A stretch of DNA of 64,000 bases from positions 23,925-87,924 of the forward strand of contig NZ_FCOJ02000031.1 of the NCBI RefSeq assembly GCF_001545035.1, written 5' to 3'. The notes under the pieces are model-generated. The model ran no database searches and had not been told where the DNA came from. It saw nothing but the letters and a program-made list of their open reading frames with translations. The number at the start of each line of letters is the position of its first letter. Positions within the stretch are counted from its first letter, which is position 1. This DNA comes from Caballeronia glebae (GTDB lineage: Bacteria; Pseudomonadota; Gammaproteobacteria; Burkholderiales; Burkholderiaceae). Below, in pieces: positions 43,004 through 52,452 of this stretch. The position numbers and the translations under genes were made by a program.

Positions 43004-44296
43004 ATGAAAATCAAGGGCATCCGCTGGTGGATGGTTAGCCTGGTCGCGGCCGGGCTCATCATCAATTACCTCGCGCGCAACACGCTTTCCGTGGCGGCGC
43101 CGACACTGATGAAAGACCTCCATATGACCACCGAGCAGTACGCGCATGTGGTGGTCGCGTGGCAGCTTTGTTATGCGTTCATGCAACCGGTCGCGGGCTA
43201 TTTGCTCGACACGGTCGGCACCAAGATTGGTTTCGCGGCATTTGCGCTCGCCTGGTCTTTGGCCTGCGCGGCGGCCGCATGGTCGACGGACTGGCGCAGC
43301 CTTGCGTTCTTTCGCGGCCTGCTTGGCATTGCCGAGGCGGCAGGCATTCCGGCCGGCGTGAAAGCGACCAGCGAGTGGTTCCCCGCCAAGGAGCGTTCGG
43401 TGGCGATTGGCTGGTTCAACATTGGCTCGTCCATCGGCGCGCTGCTCGCCCCGCCATTGGTCGTCTGGGCATTGCTGCATGGGCAATGGCAATGGGCGTT
43501 TCTGATCGTCGGCGTGCTGGGCGTGGCCTGGAGCGCGTTGTGGATGCTGCTGTACAAGCATCCGCGTCATCAGAAGCTGCTGAGCGACGCTGAACGGGAT
43601 TACATCCTCAGCGGGCAGGAGGCCAAGCACAGTGATGTGGGCGCGCCGAAGCGAAAGTGGACCGAAATGCTCGGCAGCCGCAATTTCTGGGCGATCGGCA
43701 TCCCACGGATTCTTTCCGAACCGGCCTGGCAGACTTTCAATGCCTGGATTCCGTTGTACATGATGACCGAGCGGCACATGAACCTGAAGGAGATCGCGCT
43801 GTATGCGTGGATGCCCTTCCTGGCTGCGGATATTGGTTGTGTGCTCGGCGGCTACCTCAGCCCGCTGTTCCATAAGTACGCGAAGGTCTCGCTGTTCACG
43901 TCGCGCAAAATGGTTTTCGTCTTCGGGGCACTGTGCATGGTCGGGCCGGCATGCGTCGGGCTGGTGGCTAGCCCTTACGCTGCGGTGGCACTGCTGTGCG
44001 TCGGGGGATTCGCCCATCAGACTTTGTCAGGTGCGCTGTATGCGATAACGTCGGACATGTTCGGCAAGAACGAAGTCGCGACAGCCACGGGCATGGGCGG
44101 CATGGCCGGTTACCTGGGCGCCGCGGCGTTCACGGCGCTGTTTGGCGTGTTGGTCACGCAGGTCGGCTATAGCCCGCTGTTCGTCGTACTCGCAGTTTTC
44201 GACATCATCGCGGCGATTGCGGTGTGCTGGCTGGCGAGAAGCGGCGACCGCATGCTTGAGCCGCGATTGGTGGCAGTGAGTCCTGGGGTCAAGTAA
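43004..44296 (+). CDS. MFS transporter, hexuronate/aldarate type
   Basis: 430 residues and about 12 membrane helices. The ACS-family opening RWWMVSLVAAGLIINYLARN, the loop AWQLCYAFMQPVAGYLLDTVGTK and GIAEAAGIPAGVKATSEWFP match ExuT/GudP-type symporters. It would import galacturonate, glucuronate or glucarate/galactarate with protons. Its position between udh and garD supports this. GAGGAGACA sits 6 bp before the ATG. Confidence 0.88.
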   Translation: MKIKGIRWWMVSLVAAGLIINYLARNTLSVAAPTLMKDLHMTTEQYAHVVVAWQLCYAFMQPVAGYLLDTVGTKIGFAAFALAWSLACAAAAWSTDWRSLAFFRGLLGIAEAAGIPAGVKATSEWFPAKERSVAIGWFNIGSSIGALLAPPLVVWALLHGQWQWAFLIVGVLGVAWSALWMLLYKHPRHQKLLSDAERDYILSGQEAKHSDVGAPKRKWTEMLGSRNFWAIGIPRILSEPAWQTFNAWIPLYMMTERHMNLKEIALYAWMPFLAADIGCVLGGYLSPLFHKYAKVSLFTSRKMVFVFGALCMVGPACVGLVASPYAAVALLCVGGFAHQTLSGALYAITSDMFGKNEVATATGMGGMAGYLGAAAFTALFGVLVTQVGYSPLFVVLAVFDIIAAIAVCWLARSGDRMLEPRLVAVSPGVK

Positions 44297-44485
44297 GACG
44301 AGGGGTGGGGCCGGCACCTTAATTGCGGGCTAGCATGCCAGGCGGCGCCTACCGGGGCCGCTTTTCTTTTAGTGGCGACCGTATGTCTGACCGTTATCAC
44401 CGCGTCCGACGACGGGTGCTTTCCTCAAAACCATAGGATGACATATGACCCATGTACTTCCCCACTGGCCGCTCAGAGGATGAAA

Positions 44486-46072
44486 ATGACTCAGGCTCCC
44501 CTTTATATACGCGTTCATCCGCAAGACAACGTCGCGATCGTCGTCAACGATGGCGGGTTGCCGGAAGGCGCCACATTCGCCGACGGCCTCGTGCTGCGCG
44601 AGCGCGTGCCGCAAGGACACAAGGTCGCGCTCGCGGACCTCGCCCAGGGCGATGAAGTCATCCGCTATAACGTGGTGATCGGATACGCGCTGAAGGATCT
44701 GCCCAAGGGCAGTTGGATCAACGAGCACGTGATCCGCATGCCGAGCCCGCCGGGACTGGAAGGCCTGCCGATCGCGACCGTCAAGCCGCCGGAGATGGCG
44801 CCGCTTGAAGGCTTCACGTTCGAGGGTTTTCGCAATGCGGATGGCACGGTCGGCTCACGCAACATCCTCGCGATCACGACGACCGTGCAGTGCGTGGCCG
44901 ATGTGACCCAGCACGCGGTCGCGCGCATCAAGGCCGAGCTATTGCCGCGCTATCCGAACGTCGACGATGTCGTGAGTCTTGGGCACACCTCCGGTTGTGG
45001 CGTTGCGATCGACGCGCCCGATGCGATGGTGCCGATCCGCACTGTCCGCAACATCAGCCTGAATCCGAACTTCGGCGGCGAGGTGATGATGGTGAGCCTG
45101 GGCTGCGAAAAGCTGCAGCCCGAGCGTCTCATGCCGCCGGGCACGATCCCGATTATGACTACGGCCGTCGACGACGTGGCCGACATCGGCGACGTCGGCG
45201 CGGATGCGAACGGCGATGTCGTCGTGCTGCAGGACGATGAGCACGTTGGCTTCCACTCGATGATCGACTCGATCATGCGGATGGCCGAGCGGCATCTGGA
45301 CCGGCTGAACAACCGGCGTCGCGAGACGTGTCCGGCGTCCGACCTCGTGATCGGCGTCCAGTGCGGCGGCAGCGATGCATTTTCAGGCCTGACGGCGAAT
45401 CCGGCGGTCGGATTCGCAACGGATTTGCTCGTGCGCGCGGGCGCGACCGTGATGTTCTCCGAGGTGACGGAAGTCCGCGATGGAGTCGATCAATTGACGA
45501 GCCGTGCGGCAAATCCGGAAGTGGCGGCGGCGATTATCCGCGAGATGCAGTGGTACGACGATTATCTGAAGCGCGGCAGCGCCGACCGTAGCGCGAACAC
45601 GACGCCGGGAAACAAGAAGGGCGGACTGTCTAATATCGTCGAGAAGGCGATGGGATCGATCATCAAGTCGGGTAACTCGGCGATTTCCGGCGTGCTTTCG
45701 CCGGGGGAGAAGGTCAGGCAGAAAGGACTGATTTACGCTGCCACGCCGGCCAGCGATTTCATTTGCGGCACGCTGCAGGTGGCGGCGGGGATCAGTCTGC
45801 ATGTCTTCACCACCGGCCGCGGCACGCCCTACAGCCTCGCGGAAGTGCCGGTGATCAAGGTCGCGACGCGTTCCGATCTCGCGCGCCGCTGGCACGATCT
45901 GATTGACATCAACGCCGGGACGATCGCAACCGGCGAAGCTTCCATCGAAGACGTGGGCTGGGAGTTGTTCAGGCTGATGCTCGAAGTCGCGAGTGGACGC
46001 AAGCAGACCTGTGCGGAGAAGTTGAAACTGCATAACGCGCTGGTTCTGTTTAATCCCGCCCCGGTGACCTAA
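44486..46072 (+). CDS. garD: galactarate dehydratase
   Basis: 528 residues of the UxaA/SAF family. N-terminal SAF domain (APLYIRVHPQDNVAIVVNDG), then GFRNADGTVGSRNILAITTT, LGHTSGCGVAID, VSLGCEKLQPERL, QCGGSDAFSGLTANPAVG and VFTTGRGTPYSLAEVPVIKV. It dehydrates galactarate to 5-keto-4-deoxyglucarate, the substrate of GarL. AGAGGA lies 6 bp before the chosen ATG; an ATG two codons upstream is too close to it. With udh, garL and garR this makes the oxidative hexuronate route; the lactonase step and glycerate kinase are not in the window. Confidence 0.92.
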   Translation: MTQAPLYIRVHPQDNVAIVVNDGGLPEGATFADGLVLRERVPQGHKVALADLAQGDEVIRYNVVIGYALKDLPKGSWINEHVIRMPSPPGLEGLPIATVKPPEMAPLEGFTFEGFRNADGTVGSRNILAITTTVQCVADVTQHAVARIKAELLPRYPNVDDVVSLGHTSGCGVAIDAPDAMVPIRTVRNISLNPNFGGEVMMVSLGCEKLQPERLMPPGTIPIMTTAVDDVADIGDVGADANGDVVVLQDDEHVGFHSMIDSIMRMAERHLDRLNNRRRETCPASDLVIGVQCGGSDAFSGLTANPAVGFATDLLVRAGATVMFSEVTEVRDGVDQLTSRAANPEVAAAIIREMQWYDDYLKRGSADRSANTTPGNKKGGLSNIVEKAMGSIIKSGNSAISGVLSPGEKVRQKGLIYAATPASDFICGTLQVAAGISLHVFTTGRGTPYSLAEVPVIKVATRSDLARRWHDLIDINAGTIATGEASIEDVGWELFRLMLEVASGRKQTCAEKLKLHNALVLFNPAPVT

Positions 46073-46198
46073 AAGGCCAGGTTCAAAAAGCCGGCTCCAT
46101 TCGGCACATAGACCGGCGCCAGTTCCGCCGGCTGGCTTGGTCGCTTCCTCGGCCCTGCTCGCCGAAATGCTTAACCTCCCATTTTCTCGGCGGTCGCA

Positions 46199-47215
46199 TT
46201 ATCCGATGCTTTCAGTCGGGATTGACGCTGCGGATTCCAGTGCTAATCGCCTGACCGCTTCGATAGCGGTCTCCAACGGGACTATCTCCGCGAGCAACGA
46301 TGCTGCGTCTGCGCTATCTGTCGCCTCGGCTAACGCAAGTTGTTCCTGCACAAGGAGCCGCTTTTCTTCCAGGCGTCGAACAGCTGACCATAGCGCATCC
46401 TCGGCGCCCGATCGTTGTTGCTCCTCCAGCGACGTTGCGGAGAAGGCGTGCCCCGTGTGACAACGATACCTAAGCGGGTAACCTTCGCCGATGCGCCAAA
46501 TGACGCCTCCGCAGTCTGGGCAGGTCATGCTCGATCGATGGCCGAGTCGTTCCAGGTCCTCGGGAGATGAGTACCCGGTCGCGGCGATTTTAAGTTCAAG
46601 CGCGGCGCGCTCCCTTGCGTTCACGTCAAAGCCTTTAGACGAGTAGTCGGTCAACGCTCTGACGATGGCTGGCCCTATATCCTCGATCGGAGCGACTACG
46701 TCCGGCGGGACAGCTTTAAGGGCAGCCTTGGGCATATCGGGTGCGACGCACGTCGACGGATCCTGAACAATCGTGTAACCGCCGCAGGCGTGAATAGCCT
46801 TTAGGCCGGCTGCGCCGTCATCAAGTTTCCCGGTGAGGACTACTCCGATGGCACGCCCGCCGTAATTGACCGCCGCTGAGCGGAAAAGCGGGTCAGCGGC
46901 CGGACGCGTGAAGTTTTCCTTCGGCGCAGTCGACAGAACGATCTTGTCGTCGCCAAGCAGCATGTGCCTGTCAGGCGGGGCAACATACACCGTCCCCGCG
47001 GCAATGGCCTCGCCGTCCGAGGCGTGGACAACCGGCAGGCGGCTTTCAGCGTCAAGAAGCTTTGGAAGCTGACTTGGCCACGAACCGACGTGCATCACGA
47101 TGAAGATACTTGCCGGTAGATCGACTGGCAACCGGGAGACGACTGACTTAAGAGCCTGAAGGCCCCCGAGTGAGGCCGCTACGACCACGACGCTTCGCGC
47201 GGACTGTTTTTCCAT
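46199..47215 (-). CDS. CheB-type protein-glutamate methylesterase without receiver
   Basis: 338 residues. The CheB methylesterase domain occupies the first 190: active Ser in VVVAASLGGLQAL, His in IFIVMHVGSWP, and Asp in VLTGKLDDGAAGL. The N-terminal receiver of chemotaxis CheB is absent. A C-terminal zinc-ribbon-like part CPDCGGVIWRI and YRCHTGHAFS is followed by a long helical region with many Glu. Such stand-alone proteins are found near hybrid kinases and CheR proteins in soil bacteria. No receptor or CheR is nearby, so its target is unknown. Confidence 0.88.
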   Translation of the reverse strand: MEKQSARSVVVVAASLGGLQALKSVVSRLPVDLPASIFIVMHVGSWPSQLPKLLDAESRLPVVHASDGEAIAAGTVYVAPPDRHMLLGDDKIVLSTAPKENFTRPAADPLFRSAAVNYGGRAIGVVLTGKLDDGAAGLKAIHACGGYTIVQDPSTCVAPDMPKAALKAVPPDVVAPIEDIGPAIVRALTDYSSKGFDVNARERAALELKIAATGYSSPEDLERLGHRSSMTCPDCGGVIWRIGEGYPLRYRCHTGHAFSATSLEEQQRSGAEDALWSAVRRLEEKRLLVQEQLALAEATDSADAASLLAEIVPLETAIEAVRRLALESAASIPTESIG

Positions 47216-47657
47216 GTACCACCCTCCGCATAGAACCTAGCAATCGGCGAGCCTGTCCCTAGAACAATTCTCGATGCGGCTGACGCGTCGGTGTGCAATA
47301 GCTCCTAAAAAGGTTCGCTGTTGCCCGTCGTGTTTTTGCGGGATTCCAGAGCATTTTTCAGTGCAAAGCACCTGCCGCCGCCGGGACGGCCTGCGTTGAA
47401 CCTTTGGGATGTGTGCTCCTCCGGGACGGACCCGCCGCGAAGCAGCATGCGCCAGGAAGACGCCTCGAACTTGCGAGCGAACCGCTGAACTGCTCGAGTC
47501 AACCTCTGGAAGGTTTCAGATAGAAGTCAAATGATCGAGGTGAGCCATTTTAAGACATCTACGACAACGAGCGTCGAGGGTCTGCGTTGGGGTGGGACAG
47601 GCGTCGGTCGCGCTGCGCACCCGTACGCCCTTCAGCAAAAATTCTTGCTGACCGACG
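47216..47657. other. gap without a supported gene
   Basis: A minus-strand frame at 47305-47502 (65 aa) has a mixed composition but no recognisable family. The rest is the scar between the methylesterase gene and the truncated end of dnaE2. Confidence 0.35.
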
Positions 47658-49303
47658 TCAATCCGCCGAGAAGATGCGACAATCGACGAGTCGTTGCGCC
47701 ACGAGGTGGCGGACTTCGCCTTCGCCCTGCCAGGTCTCGTACACCGCAAGCAACGCGGCGCCAAGCGCTTCCCGTCGCTGCTTCTCAAGCAACGACGGCC
47801 AAATGATGACGTTGACGTTGACGTTGACGTTGACGTTGACGTTGACGTTCCCGGTCTCGTCCTCGAGCGTCACGAACATGACGCCTTTTGCTGTGCCGGG
47901 CCGCTGGCGTACGGTAACCAATCCGCAACCCCGCGCGAGGCGTCCGTTTCGATACATTCGCAACGTCACCGCAGGCATCAGTCGTTGCTCCAACAGCGGA
48001 GGGCGTAGAAGCGACAAGGGGTGACGTCCGAGCGTGAGTCCCGCCGAGTTATAGTCGCTCAAAATATCTTGTGCTTCAGACGGCGCGCCGAGCGCCGGCG
48101 TCGCGTGGTCGATTCGCGTATCGGCCAGCATGTCATGGTCCGTCACTGCGGCGGCGGACTGCCACAACGCTTTGCGACGATTGCCGGCAAGTGACTGCAA
48201 TGCGTTCGCCGCAGCGAGCACCTGAAGATCATGACGATCAAGTTGCGCACGTCGCGCCAGGTCACTGACGCTTGCGAAGGGCTTCACCGCTCGCGCCGTT
48301 TCAACCCGCTCGGCCGCGCCCTCGCGCATGCCTTTGAGCAACGAAAGCCTCAGCAGCACAACGGGCTTTTTGCGGTCGGGCAAGTTCTCCAAGACCGAAT
48401 CCCACCCGCTGATAGTGACGTCGATCGGTACGAGCTCCACGCCGTGACGCCGCGCATCCTGCACGAGCTGCGAGGGCGAGTAAAAGCCCATCGGCTGCGA
48501 ATTAAGCATGGCAGCAAGGAAAGCAGCAGGCTCGTGGCATTTTAAGCCAGCTGCTTGCGTAGACCAGCAACGCGAAGCTCGCGGCAGGACTCTCCGGAAA
48601 GCCATACTCAAGAATCCTTTGATCTGCTCGAAGATGGCTTCCGCGAACGGCTTGTCGCGACCGCGCGTCTGCATGCCCCCGACGATGCGGTCGCAGTAGT
48701 GCTGCAGACCGCCCTTGCGCTTCCATGCCGCCATCGCGCGCCGTAGCTGATCGGCTTCGCCCGGCGTGAAGCCTGCGACCAGGATTGCCACCTGCATGAC
48801 CTGCTCCTGGAAGATCGGCACGCCAAGCGTTCGTCCAGTGCGGTTTCGAGGGCCTCGCTGGGATAGGTGACCGGTTCGAGCTTCTGGCGCCGTCGCAAGT
48901 AGGGGTGGACGGCACCGCCCTGCATCGGCCCCGGCCGCACGATCGCCACTTCGATCACGAGATCGTAGAACTCTCTGGGCTGCGTGCGCGGCAGCATGCT
49001 CATCTGCGCGCGTGACTCGATCTGGAAGACACCAACCGTGTCCGCGCGGGAAATCATCTCGTAGGTGGCCGCATCTTCCGCCGGAATATCCTGCATCTCG
49101 AAGCGCTCACCGCGTTGCTCAGAGACGATATCCAGCGTGCGTCGAATCGCGGACGGCATGCCGAGCGCGAGCACGTCAATTTTCAGCAACCCAAGCGCCT
49201 CCCGGTCGTCCTTATCCCACTTCATGGCGCTGCGATCCGGCATGGCTGCGTTTTCCACGGGCACCAGGCGCGTGAGCTTGCCCCGACTCATCACAAAACC
49301 GCC
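47658..49303 (-). pseudogene. dnaE2: error-prone DNA polymerase DnaE2/ImuC, decayed
   Basis: Recognisable DnaE2 segments in order: GGFVMSRGKLTRLVPVENA, DKDDREALGLLKIDVLALGM, FQIESRAQMSMLPR, VRPGPMQGGAVHPYLRRR, then after a frameshift near 48835 FQEQVMQVAILVAGFTPGEA and the OB-fold end TLEDETGNVNV. Two compensating shifts between about 48540 and 48620 scramble KGFLSMAFRR where KGFGEYGFPES-like sequence is expected. The N-terminal half, including the PHP domain and the first catalytic region, is missing beyond 49303, and the last residues after QRLVD are replaced. In intact form it does mutagenic translesion synthesis with ImuA/ImuB, neither of which is here. Confidence 0.85.
47811..47846. repeat. 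hexanucleotide microsatellite (GTTGAC)6 inside dnaE2
   Basis: Six tandem GTTGAC units, plus a GATGAC before. On the coding (minus) strand this inserts alternating Asn-Val into the OB-fold strand of DnaE2 (GNVNV normally occurs once). The unit is six bases, so length changes keep the frame. Confidence 0.9.
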
Positions 49304-49334
49304 CGAGTTTCCACTTGAGGAGCGGAGGGCCCAA

Positions 49335-49448
49335 ATGAATGCTACGACATGCGGACTCGATGTTGCAAAGCAGATCTTGCAGATGTACTGGGTGGGCGCG
49401 CAAACGGGCGAGGCATCCAAAATAAGGTTGTGCCAGCTTCGTCGATAA
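49335..49448 (+). pseudogene. IS110-family transposase N-terminal remnant
   Basis: MNATTCGLDVAKQILQMYWV and the following GAQTGEA are the typical first residues of IS110 transposases (DEDD catalytic Asp in GLDVAK). The frame ends after 37 residues. Only 30 bp separate it from the dnaE2 breakpoint, so an IS110 event probably truncated the polymerase gene. Confidence 0.7.
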
Positions 49449-49590
49449 AGTCGGCATCTGAGTGCGCGTCGCGCCGATTCCCCATGAAGCGAGCGAATTC
49501 AACAGCCTGGCCGAAGCGCAATAAAGTGGTCACCGACGATCGATCAACGGGGGCTAGTCAGTTCCCCCGCGACTCGTAAGACCCTGCGGG

Positions 49591-49896
49591 TTATTGACCG
49601 AAATAAAGCGACTTTAGGTCGTTCTTGGATGCGGGAGGACCCGATGTCGCCGAACCGCTGACCGTTCCGCCGTAAGCGGTCGCCCCGTTCCGGGCCGCGA
49701 TGCGCGCTTCTGCGGCTTGGATGTTTGTGGGATAACTAGCTTGGTCACCGTCGCCGACGTGATATCCCGCCTGTTCGAGTTGCGTGAGTTCAGCGCGCAC
49801 TTCCGCCCGCGTTACAGGCGAGTCCGATTGAGCGAACGATGCGACCGGTGCGGCAATGACCGTAGCGGCAATAATTGCATAGGTTAGTGATTTCAT
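49591..49896 (-). CDS. DUF4148-domain secreted protein
   Basis: 101 residues with a signal peptide (MKSLTYAIIAATVIAAPVASF, cleavage ASFA-Q) and the DUF4148 core VTRAEVRAELTQLEQAGYH. The C-terminal Ser/Gly-rich stretch precedes SLYFGQ, the usual end. Family members are abundant in Burkholderia, are exported, and have no defined role. GGAGGTAAGCC precedes the ATG on the minus strand. Confidence 0.85.
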   Translation of the reverse strand: MKSLTYAIIAATVIAAPVASFAQSDSPVTRAEVRAELTQLEQAGYHVGDGDQASYPTNIQAAEARIAARNGATAYGGTVSGSATSGPPASKNDLKSLYFGQ

Positions 49897-50489
49897 GATG
49901 GCTTACCTCCAAGGCGCCTTCTTAAATCCGTTACACGTCATGCAAACGCAAATGCTTGTAGCCAGTTATCTGAGTTTAGGCGAGTAATCCAGCCGTATTA
50001 ATACATTTTTTTCAACTTGACTTTCGTTTCGCGAGCGCGAATCGGCGTGAGGCTGAATGCCAGGACCGCTTTATTGCCGTCAACAGAGGTGGCCCCGAAA
50101 TCTGGACAGTCGGTTAGGCGAGTCGCTGGTTCATAAGATAATAAAGGAAAGGATTTTTTGATTAGCGATCGCGGCCGCAGAGGGATAATAGAGCCGATCA
50201 AGATCAGTCGGCGAGCGGTAACTAAAAAAGGCGGCCAAAAGCGATGTGCAACACCTATCGTACAAGGTGTTGCAACGCTCGGCAAAACTACTTCATACCG
50301 GCAGCTTCAACCTGAAGAACGCCTCGCCGTCGCAAGCCTACAACTGGCTGCGCGAGAGCGGCCGGATGCGATGACTGGCTTTCGGACGGCGAGCCAGTCA
50401 TGGGCACGCGTTTTCGCGGCATGGGAAAAGCTGAGATAGTTCGTGAAGCGCATGCGACAGGGTCGACCGATACCATGCCAACGGATACG
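49897..50489. other. gap with transposon debris
   Basis: Near 50295-50345 the plus strand reads YRQLQPEERLAVASLQLAA, which resembles the N-terminus of some IS30-type transposases, but the match ends after about 19 residues and an overlapping frame (FNLKNASPSQAYNWLRESG) is just as protein-like. No complete gene. Confidence 0.3.
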
Positions 50490-51324
50490 ATGCCCCTCAT
50501 CAGTTGCATCATGCCGACCTACGGACGACCGGCGTATGTCGACGAAGCGGTCGCGATGTTCCTGGCGCAGGACTATCCGAACAAGGAGTTGATCATCGTG
50601 AACAGTGTTGGGAAAGCGACGATCTGCACGACGATCAGGCCATCGAATCGTGGGTGAGTCATGCCTGGGTGATGTTCATGAAGGACTTGCGGGAGCAGGT
50701 TCGCGGCTACCCCGATGCGCATTGCGGCGAGGACGCGCTTTCCTTCGAGCGGATCCGTCGAAGGCTGGACAGACGTTCATTGCCTACGAAGTGTCACGAG
50801 CGGACCGCTTCGCGGTCTTGCCCGGAACGTCGCAATACGAGCACGTGTCGATCCCTGGCGGAGCCCACACCATGCCGGGGTTTCGCAGTTGGGGCGGGGA
50901 GGACGATATTTCGTGGCGCGCGTGCAGGCGAGCTTTCCCATCGTGCGGGAACGCTGTGATGAGGTTTGGCATCAGTGGCATCCGCAACGTTGCCGGCATG
51001 ACAGCTACGAACGCATCCTGCGCGCCGACTATCACGATCACTTGCAGGCGAGGTCCCTGCAGGCGAGCATGCAAAGGGAAGCGATTTTCAAGGTGTATCG
51101 GGGAATGCTTCCCCAGTGGGGGGGCCAGCGAACTTACTGGTCCTTCTTCGCAACGGGCGATGGAACGCGCGGGCGTTGACGGGGGCGAGCATGAGTATCA
51201 GGAGGAGAACTACATTGCCTTAAAGTGGGATCGTTGGCCCGTGGAGATCCTCATGTGGAACAGACAAAGGAGGATCTTCCATGACCCGACCAAGCAGTTT
51301 TCGTTGATTCCGGTTGTCGTTTGA
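50490..51324 (+). pseudogene. glycosyltransferase family 2 remnant and degenerate downstream sequence
   Basis: MPLISCIMPTYGRPAYVDEA, then VAMFLAQDYPNKELIIVNS give a GT-A N-terminus, after which frames change repeatedly: KDLREQVRGYPDAHCGED in a second and TFIAYEVSRADRFAVLPG in a third. A further protein-like stretch (YERILRADYHDHLQARSLQA) near 51010-51080 and one near the end (EENYIALKWDRWPVEILMW) are in other frames. At least three frameshifts are needed to join the first parts. The gene is dead. Confidence 0.55.
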
Positions 51325-51779
51325 TGCGGCGGGAAAGTCCGATGCGGGCGATGCGGAGCACCCGCCGGCCAGCGAACAGTGGCGGTCCCCGTGGCCTGAC
51401 AGCCTCGATGTTCTTTTGCGCGATGCGTGGCGCGCAGTCGGATATTGGTTAGGACGATTCGCTGGGGCAGATGCTTTGCAACACGTTCATCGGGAGTCGG
51501 GCCGTTAGCTCATGAACGCCTACGACGCCTTGTAATGCGGTAGATACGCACGCGTTAGAGGTCGTCATCGAGGCGTCCAGATGATTGGTTGTCGAGCCAT
51601 GAGTCCAAGTTCGCCCCATCCCGGAGCGAGCGGTACACTCGCTCTGCTATCTCGCGTCATGCTTGCCTTAAATGATCGTTCGATGATTTGCTCGCTTCGT
51701 TCATTGCCGCGCAACTGCTTGGTGTCTCGTGCTGCAGACCTGATTGGCGGCTCTCCGCCACGACTAGGCCCTGGAGGGG
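51325..51779. other. gap without a firm gene
   Basis: A plus-strand frame to 51508 encodes a 60-residue polar stretch with WPDSLDVLLRDAWRAVGYWLG, possibly a small helical protein, but it has no good start codon. Nothing else is recognised. Confidence 0.3.
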
Positions 51780-52331
51780 ATGATGGAAACCATGAAGCCC
51801 GACTCGGCTACCGCCGAGCTCGCCAACCCGGGAGTTGATCACCTCCGCTTCCACCGCCCTCACGCGCACCTTGCCTCAGCTTTTGGCAATGACGCATTCG
51901 CGCTCAAGGCGGAAGCCTTTGCACGTTTCTTCGGAACGCCCGTTTTTCTCGGCACGCAGACCGCCATCGTCGCTATCTGGATCGGAGTCAACATCCTGGG
52001 CCTAACGAAGTTCGACGTCTATCCATTTATTCTGCTTAACCTCGCATTCAGTCTCCAGGCGGCCTATGCTGCGCCGCTCATCCTGCTTGCCCAGACGCGA
52101 CAAGCAGCGCGTGACACCGTGCTCGCCGAAGCTGACGCACAGCACAGGGAGGCGCTTGCCGTCGCGAGCGAGCAACGGCAGGAAATTGCAGCCCAGAATG
52201 CGGGACAACTGCTGGAACTGTTGCAGCGAAACACGGAGCTGACGGAACTTACCCAGAAGTTGATTCAGCGGGTCGAGACGCTGACCGCCGAATTGCACGA
52301 GAAGCTCGTGCAGCAAAGTTCGAAACTGTAA
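51780..52331 (+). CDS. DUF1003 membrane protein
   Basis: 183 residues. The DUF1003 core is clear: EAFARFFGTPVFLGTQTAIV starting a first membrane segment, then LGLTKFDVYPFILLNLAFSL and a second around QAAYAAPLILLAQTRQAARD. A cytoplasmic coiled coil of about 60 residues follows, rich in Glu/Gln with Leu at regular intervals. GGAGGGG sits just upstream of the paired ATG codons. Members are small inner-membrane proteins with unknown role, sometimes described as cyclic nucleotide-binding related. Confidence 0.85.
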   Translation: MMETMKPDSATAELANPGVDHLRFHRPHAHLASAFGNDAFALKAEAFARFFGTPVFLGTQTAIVAIWIGVNILGLTKFDVYPFILLNLAFSLQAAYAAPLILLAQTRQAARDTVLAEADAQHREALAVASEQRQEIAAQNAGQLLELLQRNTELTELTQKLIQRVETLTAELHEKLVQQSSKL

Positions 52332-52452
52332 TACGGCTGTGTGGCCGCGCGGTTGTGGGTAACGTCAAGCGCATTCTCAGCGACGTCGCGTATGCGCGGC
52401 GGCGGGTCCCGAATCCGCTGTGGAACTATCGCGATGCCGGAGGCTCCTTCTA

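Noticed and set aside
42980..44017. 345-residue minus-strand frame across the MFS transporter
   Set aside because: Antisense of a membrane protein gene with strong helices; the translation is His/Arg/Gln-rich and matches no family.
47694..48008. Plus-strand frame with a run of alternating Val-Asp from the GTTGAC repeat
   Set aside because: The repeat is explained by the DnaE2 frame on the minus strand; the plus frame has no other support.
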